Below are positions 8,763 to 20,604 of a DNA stretch of 64,000 nt, in pieces. Position 1 is the first letter of the stretch, and each line of letters opens with the position of its first letter. Under the pieces are notes generated by a model. The model ran no database searches and had not been told where the DNA came from. It saw nothing but the letters and a program-made list of their open reading frames with translations. This DNA comes from Sheuella amnicola (lineage in GTDB: Bacteria; Pseudomonadota; Gammaproteobacteria; Burkholderiales; Burkholderiaceae_B). The stretch spans positions 62,001 to 126,000 of the forward strand of contig NZ_JAAGRN010000004.1 in NCBI RefSeq assembly GCF_010499255.1. Reading direction: 5' to 3'. A program made the position numbers and the translations under genes.

Positions 8763-8887
8763 GAATGATTACTTACCCAGTTTTATGAAGTTGTATTAGA
8801 AGTACCAGGGGAGAAAGAGATAAGGCGGACTACAGAGAAATTGAAGAGTCGTTTGAGTTTAACGCGTATTTGTTATTTCGCATTTTG

Positions 8888-8964
8888 TGGCGGAGCGGAC
8901 GGGACTCGAACCCGCGACCCCCGGCGTGACAGGCCGGTATTCTAACCAACTGAACTACCGCTCC
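8888..8964 (-). tRNA. tRNA-Asp (GTC)
   Basis: The minus strand reads as a 77-base tRNA starting GGAGCGG and ending CCGCTCCG plus encoded CCA. The anticodon loop CTGTCAC gives anticodon GTC, and the T-loop GTTCGAGTC is intact. It is the last of three tRNAs transcribed together (Ala, Glu, Asp). Confidence 0.97.
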
Positions 8965-9019
8965 GCAGCGGTAAAACTCTTTACTGCTAAACACTGCCAT
9001 GTGGCAATGCTTCAAAACC

Positions 9020-9095
9020 TGGCGTCCCCTAGGGGATTCGAACCCCTGTACTCACCGTGAAAGGGTGATGTCCTAGGCCTCTAGACGAAGGGGAC
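9020..9095 (-). tRNA. tRNA-Glu (TTC)
   Basis: The minus strand folds as a 76-base tRNA: acceptor GTCCCC pairing with the 3' GGGGAC, encoded CCA, anticodon loop CTTTCAC giving TTC, and an intact T-loop GTTCGAATC. It lies between tRNA-Asp and tRNA-Ala, 55 and 25 bases away. Confidence 0.97.
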
Positions 9096-9120
9096 AGGAC
9101 GACTGCAACTTCACTTCGAC

Positions 9121-9196
<76 letters not shown>

Positions 9197-9260
9197 AAAA
9201 AACAAATTTCGTTTTTGGCACCCCGGTTACAGCCAGAAGTGTGTCTAGCGAAGAAGCAGA

Positions 9261-9289
9261 ATTATGCACGTTTTTTTAAAGGCGCGCAA
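9261..9289 (-). promoter_or_regulatory. Sigma70-type promoter for the Ala-Glu-Asp tRNA operon
   Basis: On the minus strand, TTGCGC (9289-9284) and CATAAT (9266-9261) are separated by exactly 17 bases. The position, about 65 bases upstream of the tRNA-Ala 5' end, is right for a stable-RNA promoter. This is a pattern match only. Confidence 0.6.
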
Positions 9290-9342
9290 GTCGGAATTGC
9301 CTAAGCCGCAAATCCGGGGCAATCCGCCTGCAGGGGAGTAGG

Positions 9343-10968
9343 TCAGCAATCGTTCTTATGATGACGTATACAGTGCAGGTACAGCGCAATCACCAGAATG
9401 CCGAGACAAAGCAAAAGTATGGGTGCATTTCCTGTGCGCGTGAAAATAGTCAGGCCTTGTTGTCCTTGAATCGATACATCTAGTACGCCGGGACGGTATG
9501 AAGGAAGCACCGCAAGTGCGCGTCCCTTTTCGTCGATCGCTCCGGTGGTTCCGGTGTTGGTCGAGCGCAGCGTCGGGCGAGCCGTTTCCATCGATCTCAT
9601 GCGCGCCATTTGCCAGTGTTGGCGAAGCGCAAACGAGTTTCCAAACCAACCAAGATTACTGAAGTTGGCAAGCACGCTTGCGCCATGTTCACCGCGCAAC
9701 GCAGGCAGTAAATCTTCTCCGAAAATATCTTCATAGCAAATATTAGCTGCGATGCGTTGCCCTGCGATGTCGAAAAGAGGCTGATCGATTCGGCCTTGGG
9801 TAAAGTCGCCTAAAGGTATGGCCATTAAATCGACGAACCAGCGGAACCCCCAGGGGATGAATTCGCCAAAAGGAACAAGATGCTGTTTGTCATAACGGTG
9901 GGGTGTGTGCGCTTTCAATAAAGATTCGACCGAGGTGTCGGCATTCAGGCCGATGACGCTGTTTGTATAACTTCGGGTGGCAGGGTCGAAAATTGCCGTA
10001 CCCATCAGAACCGTGCTGTGGTTGCGTGCGGCGAGTTGTCTCCACGCCTGCCACACGGTCGGAGAAATTTGATGTTGAAATAGTGCGAGCGCTGTTTCGG
10101 GAAGCAAAATGACTTCCGGTTCAGGTGCGCCAGGCGGGACTGGTGTTGCGGCAAGCTTTAAGTGTGTTTCGATATTGCTTGCCACTTGTTCTGAAGAAAA
10201 CTTCAGGCCTTGATCGACATTGCCTTGAATCAAACGCGCAACAAGGGGAGGGCCATATGGCTGGGTCCACTGAATATGCGATAACGTCCATCCGATACTG
10301 ATCAGGATGATTGCGATCAGGGCAGCGAGCGCACGCTGAGGTTGATGATGTGGCGAGAAGTGTGTTGCACCGACCAGGCCGGCAAGGGTTGCTGCCGTAA
10401 ACGCCGAAACGAACGTCACGCCATGTAGTCCGATTACGGATGCCCAGCCTGAGGTGATGCTATCAACATGTGCGTAACCGGTGTTCAGCCAGGGAAAGCC
10501 TGTGAATAGGGTGCCTCGCAGCCATTCGGATAATGTCCAGATCGCCGCCCAGATTAAAGCCGCGAGTAAAGGTCCGGTCGAAGATGCGTGACCGTCGGAC
10601 CAGGCTGCGAATCCGATTTTTCGGGTGAGCCATCCCGCCATGGCCGCAAACACCGCCAGATAAGCGCTCATCGCCAAGAGCGCGGTGATGGCCAAAGGCA
10701 ATGGCATATGGCCATAGGTGTGCATGCTGATCGTCAGCCAGTACAGCCCCATCGAAAATTGTCCCAGCGCAAAGAAAAATGCGCATAGAGCTGCTGCATG
10801 CGCAGTGCCGGATAGCCAGATGCTTCGCACGAGCCAGGCCATCAAAACGATTTGCAATGGACTGATGATCCATGCCGGAAGCGGATCCGGGGCAAAGCAT
10901 AATGCTTGAATCAGCCCACCAAAAAAAAGCATGACCGGCTGGCGCAAATCGATCAGTGCGGCACGCAT
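9343..10968 (-). CDS. lnt: Apolipoprotein N-acyltransferase Lnt
   Basis: Inner-membrane enzyme that adds the third acyl chain to the N-terminal Cys of lipoproteins, allowing Lol export to the outer membrane. With the ATG at 10968 the protein has 541 residues: about six to eight membrane segments in the first 240, then a periplasmic nitrilase domain. The nitrilase triad is visible: Glu291 in LLPETALALF, Lys361 in YDKQHLVPFGE and Cys411 in NICYEDIFGE. A last membrane helix closes the C-terminus. The frame is open upstream to 11094, but that part overlaps corC and lacks family character; a GTG at 10974 is an alternative start. It is the last gene of the miaB-phoH-ybeY-corC-lnt group, the usual order in betaproteobacteria. 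Confidence 0.95.
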   Translation of the reverse strand: MRAALIDLRQPVMLFFGGLIQALCFAPDPLPAWIISPLQIVLMAWLVRSIWLSGTAHAAALCAFFFALGQFSMGLYWLTISMHTYGHMPLPLAITALLAMSAYLAVFAAMAGWLTRKIGFAAWSDGHASSTGPLLAALIWAAIWTLSEWLRGTLFTGFPWLNTGYAHVDSITSGWASVIGLHGVTFVSAFTAATLAGLVGATHFSPHHQPQRALAALIAIILISIGWTLSHIQWTQPYGPPLVARLIQGNVDQGLKFSSEQVASNIETHLKLAATPVPPGAPEPEVILLPETALALFQHQISPTVWQAWRQLAARNHSTVLMGTAIFDPATRSYTNSVIGLNADTSVESLLKAHTPHRYDKQHLVPFGEFIPWGFRWFVDLMAIPLGDFTQGRIDQPLFDIAGQRIAANICYEDIFGEDLLPALRGEHGASVLANFSNLGWFGNSFALRQHWQMARMRSMETARPTLRSTNTGTTGAIDEKGRALAVLPSYRPGVLDVSIQGQQGLTIFTRTGNAPILLLCLGILVIALYLHCIRHHKNDC

Positions 10969-11030
10969 GCGCACAGAATGAATACTGTCATCACTCACAG
11001 AAATGTGTCCGTGTGGAAAAACGTTCGGGC

Positions 11031-11927
11031 TTAACGTCCCTGGGTTTTCGTGTTGAATGCATTTGCAAGGTGGCGACGTCGAACACGCAACCAAAGTGCC
11101 CGACGGGCATCAGCCCTTAAAACCTCGACCTGCAAATCTTCGAATTTGACCGTGTCGCCACGTTTCGGGATACGCCCCAGTTCATGGGCGAGCCAGCCAC
11201 CCACTGTGTCATACTCGCCTTCGGGCAAGCTGGTTTTGATCGTTTCGTTGAAGACTTCGATTTCGGTTGTCGCCATGACGCGCCACGCATGATTGCCATC
11301 GGCAAAAATCGTTTTTTCGCCTTCGATATCGTATTCGTCCTCGATCTCTCCAACAATTTGCTCAAGAACATCTTCCAGGGTCACCATTCCGGTGATGCCG
11401 CCATGCTCGTCAATGACGACTGCAATATGATTGCGATTACGGCGAAACTCCTGCAACAAAATATTCAGTCGCTTTGTTTCAGGAATGAATACGGCCGGTC
11501 GGACAAGTTCACGCAAGGTCAGATCGGGATTAATCATGTGACCGAGGAGATCCTTGGTCATCACGATACCGATAATGTTTTCCTTCGAACCTTCAAAGAC
11601 CGGAAAGCGTGAATGCGCAGTTTCGATAATCTGGGGCAAGAGGGTTTCGATAGATTCGCTGGCGTCCAGCATGTCCATTCGCGCGCGTGGAACCATGACA
11701 TCCATGGCAGTCTGCTCGGACATGGCAAGCGCGCCTTTGAGCATGGAATAGGCATCAGCGTCGATTAATTCGCGTTCGCGGGCCGCATCAAGAACGACCA
11801 TGATGTCTTCGCGATCTTCGGGCTCTCGTCTTACCAGCGAGACCAGTCGATCAAGAAGGGAATGGCGAGGGCGGTTGGGATTGACCGACGGGGTTGTCGA
11901 GTCGGCAGCAGGGTAAGGATCAGACAT
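11031..11927 (-). CDS. corC: CorC/HlyC family CBS-domain protein (magnesium/cobalt efflux type)
   Basis: A 298-residue soluble protein with two CBS domains (around residues 65-185) and a C-terminal CorC_HlyC domain (around 200-285), matching E. coli CorC/YbeX. The segments VMVPRARMDMLDASE and NRNHIAVVIDEHGG followed by GMVTLEDVLEQIVGEIEDEYD are diagnostic. CorC proteins have been linked to cobalt/magnesium tolerance and, more recently, to ribosome-related phenotypes, in keeping with the adjacent ybeY. It has no membrane segments, unlike the DUF21-containing relatives. It lies 45 bases downstream of ybeY and 62 bases before lnt on the same strand. Confidence 0.94.
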   Translation of the reverse strand: MSDPYPAADSTTPSVNPNRPRHSLLDRLVSLVRREPEDREDIMVVLDAARERELIDADAYSMLKGALAMSEQTAMDVMVPRARMDMLDASESIETLLPQIIETAHSRFPVFEGSKENIIGIVMTKDLLGHMINPDLTLRELVRPAVFIPETKRLNILLQEFRRNRNHIAVVIDEHGGITGMVTLEDVLEQIVGEIEDEYDIEGEKTIFADGNHAWRVMATTEIEVFNETIKTSLPEGEYDTVGGWLAHELGRIPKRGDTVKFEDLQVEVLRADARRALWLRVRRRHLANAFNTKTQGR

Positions 11928-11972
11928 TGTCCGGGGACAGAGTTTCGATGAATACTAGGATAACCCACTTCT

Positions 11973-12458
11973 TCAAGCGTAGGGGTCGCTTATTTTCATT
12001 TTGGCAAGCACATTTTTCTCGATCGCTTCCATTTGTTTGGCCTGATTTGCCTTGATGTGATCGTAACCAAGCGCGTGCAATGTGCCATGAATGGTTAAAT
12101 GGGCTGCATGGTCGAGTACGGTTTTGCCTTGTTCGCGCGCTTCGCGAACAAGTACGGGCAGACATAAAACGATATCACCGGTCGCGCAGCCTTCAGGATC
12201 TACGCCGTATTCGAAAGTCAACACATTGGTCGCATAATCTTTTTGGCGATAGTCCGAGTTCATTTTTCGGCCTTCGCCCTGGCCAACCAGGCGCACGCCG
12301 AGGCTGACGCGATCGAACGTAATCAAGCCGTCTTCATGGGCAGCCTTGATGGCCGCATCCACCCAGCGACGAATACGCCAGCGAGGCAAGCGTGTGTCAG
12401 AGACACCATACTGGACCGAAAGAGATAAATCAGGCTTGGTCTTTGTCTGCTTGCTCAT
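11973..12458 (-). CDS. ybeY: Endoribonuclease YbeY (rRNA maturation factor)
   Basis: A 161-residue metal-dependent single-strand RNase used in 16S rRNA 3'-end maturation and 70S quality control. The metal site HGTLHALGYDH supplies His124, His128 and His134. The earlier NVLTFEY and GDIVLCLP stretches are conserved in the family. I chose the ATG at 12458; upstream residues in the same frame are non-conserved. The first 29 bases overlap the end of phoH in another frame, which implies tight translational coupling. Confidence 0.95.
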   Translation of the reverse strand: MSKQTKTKPDLSLSVQYGVSDTRLPRWRIRRWVDAAIKAAHEDGLITFDRVSLGVRLVGQGEGRKMNSDYRQKDYATNVLTFEYGVDPEGCATGDIVLCLPVLVREAREQGKTVLDHAAHLTIHGTLHALGYDHIKANQAKQMEAIEKNVLAKMKISDPYA

Positions 12459-13458
12459 AAGCGTCCACAATGCGCGCCACAAGAGGGTGACGAACTACAT
12501 CTTTGCTGGTGAATCTGGTCACCGCGATGCCTTTGACATCGTTAAGAATATTGACCGCATGCGCTAATCCGCTCTTTTGACCTTTAGGTAAATCAACTTG
12601 GGACGGGTCGCCAGTAATAACGGCTTTGCTGCCGAAACCAATTCGGGTCAAGAACATTTTCATCTGCTCCGGCGTCGTGTTTTGCGCTTCGTCCAGAATC
12701 ACAAATGCGTGATTAAGGGTACGTCCGCGCATATAGGCCAGAGGCGCTATTTCGATCGTTTGTTTTTCGAATAGGCGTTGCACACGCTCGAAACCCATCA
12801 GATCGTAGAGTGCATCATAAAGCGGGCGAAGATAAGGGTCGACTTTCTGAGCCAGATCGCCTGGTAGAAATCCAAGCCGCTCACCAGCTTCGACAGCCGG
12901 GCGTGTCAGAATGAGACGTTGTACGGTATCGCGCTCCATGGCATCGATCGCGCAGGCAACGGCCAGCCATGTTTTACCGGTGCCCGCCGGACCGACACCG
13001 AAGGTGATGTCATGTTTCAGGATATTGTTCAGATAGTCGCGCTGTCGAGGTGTGCGCGGGCGCAGGTCGCTTCGACGTGTGCGCAGAGCGATTTGACCGC
13101 TTTCATCGTCAATTGGCGGAAACGCAGTCGGATCGAAGTTTTGAGGCGCCGGCGCATGGCTGCGACCAACGCCAACTTCAACAAGCCCTAGCTGAATATC
13201 ATCGACCGACAATGGGCGTTGGCCCGCCAGTTCGTGAAAAGCGAACAGCATTTTGCTCGCAGCCTCAGCGTTGGTTCCGGTGAGGCTGAATCGGTTGCCT
13301 CGACGTGAAATTTCGATATCGAGACCATCTGCGATTTGTCTGAGATTTGCATCCAGCGGTCCACAAAGATTGGCGAGCTGCTGATTGTTGCCGTCCAGAT
13401 TGATTTTCAGTGGAGCCGGTCTCGAACGAATGGATGTTTTTGCGGGCGAACGACTCAT
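12430..13458 (-). CDS. phoH: PhoH-like P-loop ATPase (YbeZ type)
   Basis: A 342-residue cytoplasmic NTPase of the PhoH family, probably an RNA helicase-like partner of YbeY. An N-terminal KH-like segment (residues 15-90) precedes the PhoH core. Walker A is GPAGTGKT at 156-163, Walker B is [16 protein letters not shown], and [13 protein letters not shown] follows. This is the short proteobacterial form without a PIN domain. The start overlaps the miaB stop by four bases (ATGA), and the end overlaps ybeY by 29 bases, so miaB-phoH-ybeY should be one translationally coupled unit. Confidence 0.95.
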   Translation of the reverse strand: MSRSPAKTSIRSRPAPLKINLDGNNQQLANLCGPLDANLRQIADGLDIEISRRGNRFSLTGTNAEAASKMLFAFHELAGQRPLSVDDIQLGLVEVGVGRSHAPAPQNFDPTAFPPIDDESGQIALRTRRSDLRPRTPRQRDYLNNILKHDITFGVGPAGTGKTWLAVACAIDAMERDTVQRLILTRPAVEAGERLGFLPGDLAQKVDPYLRPLYDALYDLMGFERVQRLFEKQTIEIAPLAYMRGRTLNHAFVILDEAQNTTPEQMKMFLTRIGFGSKAVITGDPSQVDLPKGQKSGLAHAVNILNDVKGIAVTRFTSKDVVRHPLVARIVDAYEQADKDQA

Positions 13459-14885
13459 GCTGACACCTGGTCCTTCGAGGTGAGGGTGTCAGGCAAGGCG
13501 ACCCTGGCTCGAAACGTGTTTGTCATGGCATCCGTGATCACTACATCGATCATTTGCCCGATCAGTCGTGGATGACCCGCAAAGTTGACGATCCGATTAT
13601 TTTCCGTCCGGCCGCAAAGTTCTTCGGAGTTACGGGTGGAGACACCCTCGACCAGAATTCGTTGCGTGGTTCCGACCATGCTTTTTGCGATTGCGTAGGC
13701 TTGCTCGTTGATTCGCGCCTGAAGACGCTGCAGGCGTTCGAGCTTGACAGTTTGTGGTGTGTCATCCGTCAGGTCTGCGGCGGGGGTGCCGGGTCGGCGC
13801 GAATAAACGAATGAATAAGACGTATCGAAACCGATGTCGTCGATTAATTTCATTGTTTTTTCGAAGTCCTCTTCAGTTTCGCCTGGAAAACCGACGATGA
13901 AGTCGGACGACAGCGTCAATCCGGGGCGTGCGGCGCGCAATTTGCGAACGACCGACTTGAACTCGAGGGCGGTGTATCCGCGTTTCATGTTGGCAAGTAC
14001 GCGATCGCTGCCTGCCTGGACGGGCAGGTGCAGAAACGAAACCAGTTTGGGAAGACGGGCATATGCATCGATCACACGCGCGGTCATTTCCTTAGGGTGC
14101 GAGGTGGTGTAGCGGATACGTTCAATCCCGGGAATTTCGTGAACGTATTCAAGCAAGGTAGCAAAGTCGGCGATATCGGACGAATCCGACATCTTGCCGC
14201 GATAGGCGTTAACGTTTTGTCCGAGCAGCGTGACCTCTTTGACTCCCTGATCGGCAAGATCAGCCACTTCAGTCAGGACATCTTCGAACGGTCTAGAGAT
14301 TTCTTCGCCACGCGTGTAGGGGACCACGCAGAAACTGCAGTATTTGCTGCAACCCTCCATGATCGAAACGAAGGCGGTCGGGCCCTCGATTCGAGGTGGT
14401 GGCATGGCGTCGAATTTCTCGATTTCCGGAAAACTGATATCAACTTGAGAGCGACCCTCCGCTTTGCGACGGGCAATCAGTTCGGGCAGGCGGTGGAGAG
14501 TCTGGGGACCAAACACCACATCGACGTAAGGCGCACGATCCACGATAGCCGAGCCTTCCTGACTGGCGACGCAACCACCCACGCCGATCACCAGGTCGGG
14601 ATTCAATTTTTTGAGATGCTTGATTCTGCCGAGATCGGAAAAAACTTTTTCCTGAGCCTTTTCACGTACCGAGCAAGTGTTGAACAGAATGACGTCGGCT
14701 TCTTCAGGTGTCTGGGTGACAATGGCTCCGCTTTCCTGTCCAAGCATATCCAGCATCTTGTCGGAGTCGTATTCATTCATCTGGCAGCCAAATGTGCGTA
14801 TGAATACTTTTTTGGGTTGAGCGGGCGTGTTGTCGGAAACGACAGAGGTGTTTTTTTGCATGATGGCGCCGATGCGGGTGTTCAT
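13455..14885 (-). CDS. miaB: tRNA-2-methylthio-N6-dimethylallyladenosine synthase MiaB
   Basis: Radical-SAM methylthiotransferase that converts i6A37 to ms2i6A37 in tRNAs reading UNN codons. The N-terminal UPF0004 domain holds cysteines 34, 71 and 105 for the auxiliary 4Fe-4S cluster. The radical SAM motif CSKYCSFC gives Cys179, 183 and 186, and a TRAM domain ends the protein. Total length is 476 residues from the ATG at 14885; a second ATG at 14861 would remove eight non-conserved residues, and neither has a clear ribosome site. It is the first gene of the miaB-phoH-ybeY-corC-lnt group. Confidence 0.96.
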   Translation of the reverse strand: MNTRIGAIMQKNTSVVSDNTPAQPKKVFIRTFGCQMNEYDSDKMLDMLGQESGAIVTQTPEEADVILFNTCSVREKAQEKVFSDLGRIKHLKKLNPDLVIGVGGCVASQEGSAIVDRAPYVDVVFGPQTLHRLPELIARRKAEGRSQVDISFPEIEKFDAMPPPRIEGPTAFVSIMEGCSKYCSFCVVPYTRGEEISRPFEDVLTEVADLADQGVKEVTLLGQNVNAYRGKMSDSSDIADFATLLEYVHEIPGIERIRYTTSHPKEMTARVIDAYARLPKLVSFLHLPVQAGSDRVLANMKRGYTALEFKSVVRKLRAARPGLTLSSDFIVGFPGETEEDFEKTMKLIDDIGFDTSYSFVYSRRPGTPAADLTDDTPQTVKLERLQRLQARINEQAYAIAKSMVGTTQRILVEGVSTRNSEELCGRTENNRIVNFAGHPRLIGQMIDVVITDAMTNTFRARVALPDTLTSKDQVSA

Positions 14886-14936
14886 CCCGAGGGCTATAAA
14901 AGATAGAAGCCCTCATTTTAACAAACTGCAGACAGT

Positions 14937-14963
14937 AAAAAAAAGCCGCGACATAGTCGCGGC
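14937..14963 (-). terminator. Intrinsic terminator after secF
   Basis: On the minus strand an 8-base-pair stem (GCCGCGAC with GTCGCGGC, loop of three) at 14945-14963 is followed by eight T residues. This closes the queA-tgt-yajC-secD-secF transcript 26 bases after secF and separates it from miaB. Confidence 0.9.
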
Positions 14964-14988
14964 CTGCATGCGTTTGAGGATTAGAAAA

Positions 14989-15930
14989 TTATTCCTCGTA
15001 CACCTCTTCAAGTTCTTCCGGTTTTTTAATCGGTTTGATCAGGTCTTCACGCTTAACGCCTAGCCACATCGCAATCGCGGCAGCCACGAATACCGATGAG
15101 TAAATGCCAAACCAGATGCCGATTGTCAGTGCGAGCGCAAAATAATGCAAAGTCGGGCCACCGAAAATCAGCATTGCCATCACCATCATCTGTGTCGATC
15201 CGTGCGTGATAATCGTACGCGATATTGTCTGGGTGATTGCGCCGTTGATCACTTCCTGGACGCTGACATCGCGCTCTTTTCGGAAGTTTTCGCGGATCCG
15301 GTCCATGATCACGACCGACTCGTTGACGGAGTAGCCGAGCACGGCCAGCACGCCGGCCAGAACCGACAAGGAAAATTCCCAGCCAAAAAACGCGAAGAAG
15401 CCAAGAATGATGACCACGTCATGCAAGTTAGCTAGCACGCCCGCCACCGCAAATTTCCATTCGAATCGGATCGCCAGATAAACAACGATGCCGATCACGA
15501 CAAAAAGCAATGCGAGCAGACCGTTTTCGACGAGCTCTTTACCGACCTGGGGGCCAACGAATTCGACGCGACGCAGTTCGACGGTGGCATCTGCGGCTTT
15601 AAGCGCGGACATGACCGTGTCACTTTGTTTCGCCGATGACTGACCTTCTGCCAAAGGCAAGCGGATCATGACATCGCGTGATGTTCCGAAGTTTTGCACC
15701 TGAAAGTCTTTGTAGCCGAGTCCGGATACCACCGAGCGTACTTGCTCAAGCGGTGCCGTCTGGCTGTAGTTGACTTCCATCACCGTGCCGCCGGTGAATT
15801 CGATCGACAGATGAAAGCCGCGGGTGACAATAAAGAAAACGGCTGCAACGAACGTCAGAAAACTGATGATGTTCAGAATCAGCGCGTGGCGCATGAACGG
15901 GATCGTGCGCCCGATACGGAAAAGTTCCAT
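14989..15930 (-). CDS. secF: Protein translocase subunit SecF
   Basis: Inner-membrane RND-like subunit that works with SecD and YajC to drive late steps of Sec export using the proton-motive force. The ATG at 15930 gives 313 residues starting MELFRIGRTIPFMRHA. Six membrane helices are expected, with the first periplasmic domain after FTGGTVMEV and the conserved core GYSVNESVVIMDRIRE. The C-terminus is an acidic tail. Two bases separate it from secD. Confidence 0.95.
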   Translation of the reverse strand: MELFRIGRTIPFMRHALILNIISFLTFVAAVFFIVTRGFHLSIEFTGGTVMEVNYSQTAPLEQVRSVVSGLGYKDFQVQNFGTSRDVMIRLPLAEGQSSAKQSDTVMSALKAADATVELRRVEFVGPQVGKELVENGLLALLFVVIGIVVYLAIRFEWKFAVAGVLANLHDVVIILGFFAFFGWEFSLSVLAGVLAVLGYSVNESVVIMDRIRENFRKERDVSVQEVINGAITQTISRTIITHGSTQMMVMAMLIFGGPTLHYFALALTIGIWFGIYSSVFVAAAIAMWLGVKREDLIKPIKKPEELEEVYEE

Positions 15931-15932
15931 GA

Positions 15933-17801
15933 TTAGCCTTTGGGTTTCCAGACCGTGCCAATTGAAATCGATTGGAGTTTTTTCTTGCGTCCGTACCAGA
16001 GATTGGCGAGGGCGCGTACTCCAACAACCGCCGAGAACATCGACGTCAAAATTCCCAGACAATGAACGACGGCAAACCCCCTGATCGCACCCGATCCGAA
16101 GGCGAGCAAGGCCACGCCGACGATCAGCGTCGTCAGGTTCGAGTCGAGAATCGTGCCCCATGCACGCTCAAATCCCAAAGCGATTGCTTGTTGCGGCGAT
16201 TCGCCATTGCGAAGTTCTTCTCGAATCCGTTCGTTGATCAGAACGTTCGCATCAATCGCCATGCCCAGCGTCAGCGCGATAGCGGCAATGCCAGGTAGCG
16301 TAAGCGTCGCTTGCAACATGGACAAAACAGCCAGCAACAAAAGGACGTTGAGTGCCAGTCCGAGAGTCGAGAATACTCCGAACAAATGGTAATAGATCAA
16401 CATGAAAATCGCGATGGCGATAAAGCCATATAGGGTCGAATTGAAACCCTTTGCGATGTTGTCTGCACCAAGGCTTGGTCCGATGGTTCGTTCTTCGATG
16501 ATCTCCATCGGCGCGGCTAGCGATCCTGCACGCAACAGCAATGCAGTATCCGCAGCCTCTTCGGCGGTCATGCTTCCGGAGATTTGCACGTTGCCCCCGG
16601 GAATTTCACCTCGGATCACCGGTGCAGTGACGACTTCGCCCCGGCCCTTTTCGAACAGAAGGATAGCCATGCGCTTGTTGATGTTGTCGCGCGTGACATC
16701 GCGGAAAATACGTGCCCCTTTGGCATCCAGCGTCAGATGCACTGCGGGTTGCTGAGTTTGTGAATCCCGTCCGGCTTGCGCGTCCTGAAGGTTCTCTCCG
16801 GTCAGGACAACTTGTCGGCGAACCAGAATCGGTCTGCCGTCGCGATCTTGATAGCGCTCAAGCCCGAAAGGAACGGTACCTGCCGCAAGTGCGGTTGTGG
16901 CCGCGGGCGAATCATCCACCATGCGAATTTCAAGTGTCGCTGTACGCCCGAGAATGTCTTTCGCTTTGGCGACGTCTTGCACGCCGGGCAATTGGACAAC
17001 GATCCGGTCCGAGCCTTGCTGTTGAATCACGGGTTCGGCTACGCCAAGCTCGTTGATCCTGTTATGCAGCGTGGTGATGTTTTGCTTTAACGCATTGGTT
17101 TGCACTGCAGTGATCGCAGCCGGGCTTAACGAGGCTACGATCTGAAGCTTGGCGCCGTCGGCGCGTTCAACCAGTTGCAGGTCGGCATTGCGTGTGCGGA
17201 TTGCGGACAGGGCGCGATCCCGCAATGATTCGGAATTAAACGATGAAACGACAGTCATGCCGTTGCGTTCGATTCCGATGTTCTCTATTTTTTGATCCCT
17301 TAAAACGGACCTGATGTCGGTGACCAGAGAATCGTAGCGAGCGGTGAGCGCACCTTGCATGTCGACTTGTAGCAGGAAGTGAACGCCACCGCGCAAGTCC
17401 AGGCCCAGATACATCGGGTGCGCGCCGATTGCAGTCAGCCAGTCGGGAGAGGCGGGCAACAGGTTCAGGGCGACGGTATAGGCGGATTCAGCCGGATTAG
17501 GATTGAGTGCCTTCTCGATCAGGTCGCGAGCCTGGATTTGGACATCCGTGCTGTTAAAGCGCACCCGAACGGTACCGATTGGTCCGTTTTGCTCGAAAGA
17601 GGCCCCGGAATGGGGGATGTTGGCCTGGCGCAGGATGCCTTGCACGCGATCAAGCGTGGCGGCATCTATTTTCAGTGTTGCTTTGGCGCTTGATACTTGA
17701 ACAGCAGGCGATTCGCCATACAGGTTCGGTAGCGTATAGAGCAGGCCGATCACAACAGCAACCAGCACCGTCAGGTATTTCCAAATGGGGTAGCGGTTCA
17801 T
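15933..17801 (-). CDS. secD: Protein translocase subunit SecD
   Basis: A 622-residue inner-membrane protein paired with SecF. The N-terminal helix (WKYLTVLVAVVIGLLYTLPNLYG) precedes a large periplasmic P1 domain, with DLRGGVHFLLQVDM as the conserved entry. Five further helices follow from about 460, with GMAIDANVLINERIREE as the conserved RND core. I chose the ATG at 17801, where family similarity begins; a GTG at 17840 would add 13 residues from the hairpin region. A strong hairpin with a T-run lies just upstream, between yajC and secD. Confidence 0.95.
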   Translation of the reverse strand: MNRYPIWKYLTVLVAVVIGLLYTLPNLYGESPAVQVSSAKATLKIDAATLDRVQGILRQANIPHSGASFEQNGPIGTVRVRFNSTDVQIQARDLIEKALNPNPAESAYTVALNLLPASPDWLTAIGAHPMYLGLDLRGGVHFLLQVDMQGALTARYDSLVTDIRSVLRDQKIENIGIERNGMTVVSSFNSESLRDRALSAIRTRNADLQLVERADGAKLQIVASLSPAAITAVQTNALKQNITTLHNRINELGVAEPVIQQQGSDRIVVQLPGVQDVAKAKDILGRTATLEIRMVDDSPAATTALAAGTVPFGLERYQDRDGRPILVRRQVVLTGENLQDAQAGRDSQTQQPAVHLTLDAKGARIFRDVTRDNINKRMAILLFEKGRGEVVTAPVIRGEIPGGNVQISGSMTAEEAADTALLLRAGSLAAPMEIIEERTIGPSLGADNIAKGFNSTLYGFIAIAIFMLIYYHLFGVFSTLGLALNVLLLLAVLSMLQATLTLPGIAAIALTLGMAIDANVLINERIREELRNGESPQQAIALGFERAWGTILDSNLTTLIVGVALLAFGSGAIRGFAVVHCLGILTSMFSAVVGVRALANLWYGRKKKLQSISIGTVWKPKG

Positions 17802-17820
17802 TGCCGACGCAGTAGGTAAG

Positions 17821-17853
17821 AAATTAAAAGGCCCCGTCACAATGTGGCGGGGC
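17821..17853 (-). terminator. Terminator-like hairpin between yajC and secD
   Basis: On the minus strand GCCCCG pairs with CGGGGC, extended inward by CAC/GTG around a short loop after one mismatch (17831-17853), and is followed by CCTTTTAATTT (17831-17821). It has the shape of an intrinsic terminator or attenuator inside the queA-tgt-yajC-secDF operon and ends about 20 bases before the secD start. Confidence 0.65.
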
Positions 17854-17867
17854 GATGCCGGGACGGC

Positions 17868-18206
17868 TTAAAGCGCTTTGATCGTGCCTTTTGGCAGGAC
17901 AGCCGAAACGGACGATTTCTGCATCATGATTTCGACCGGCTTGTCGGCCAGTTCCGCAACTTCGACGGTAACGTAGTTGTCGGCCACTTTGCTGATTTTG
18001 CCGAGCAAACCGCCGGCGCTGATGACCTCATCGCCTTTGGCTAAGCCTGCGAGCAGGGCTTTGTGTTCTTTCTGGCGCTTCATCTGGGGACGAATCATCA
18101 GGAAGTACACCACGACAAACATCAGAACCGGCAGGGCCAGATTCGACAGACCGCCGAGATCGGCGGCTTGGGCCAGCACAACGCCGGTCATTGCTTGAGC
18201 AGACAT
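17868..18206 (-). CDS. yajC: Preprotein translocase accessory subunit YajC
   Basis: A small 112-residue membrane protein, accessory to SecDF. One membrane helix (around residues 22-40, LALPVLMFVVVYFLMI) is followed by the conserved RPQMKRQKEHKALLAGLAKGDEV and a cytoplasmic beta-rich tail. The ATG at 18206 has AAAGGAG at good spacing. It follows tgt by 32 bases and precedes secD by 66 bases. Confidence 0.95.
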   Translation of the reverse strand: MSAQAMTGVVLAQAADLGGLSNLALPVLMFVVVYFLMIRPQMKRQKEHKALLAGLAKGDEVISAGGLLGKISKVADNYVTVEVAELADKPVEIMMQKSSVSAVLPKGTIKAL

Positions 18207-18238
18207 TAAGGTCTCCTTTAGAAAATTAGTTAAACGGA

Positions 18239-20511
<2,273 letters not shown>

Positions 20512-20604
20512 GGGTAAAAAATAAAATCGGCAACCCGTCATTTTAAGCCTGCCAACAGACTTTTTTTGTATGCTGTTAGCTTGGACAGGTAAATGGGTGT
20601 TTGA

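Noticed and set aside
14028-14906. Open frame of 292 codons on the plus strand over miaB.
   Set aside because: miaB cysteines and domain order are intact on the minus strand, and the antisense product looks like low-complexity reverse-frame translation.
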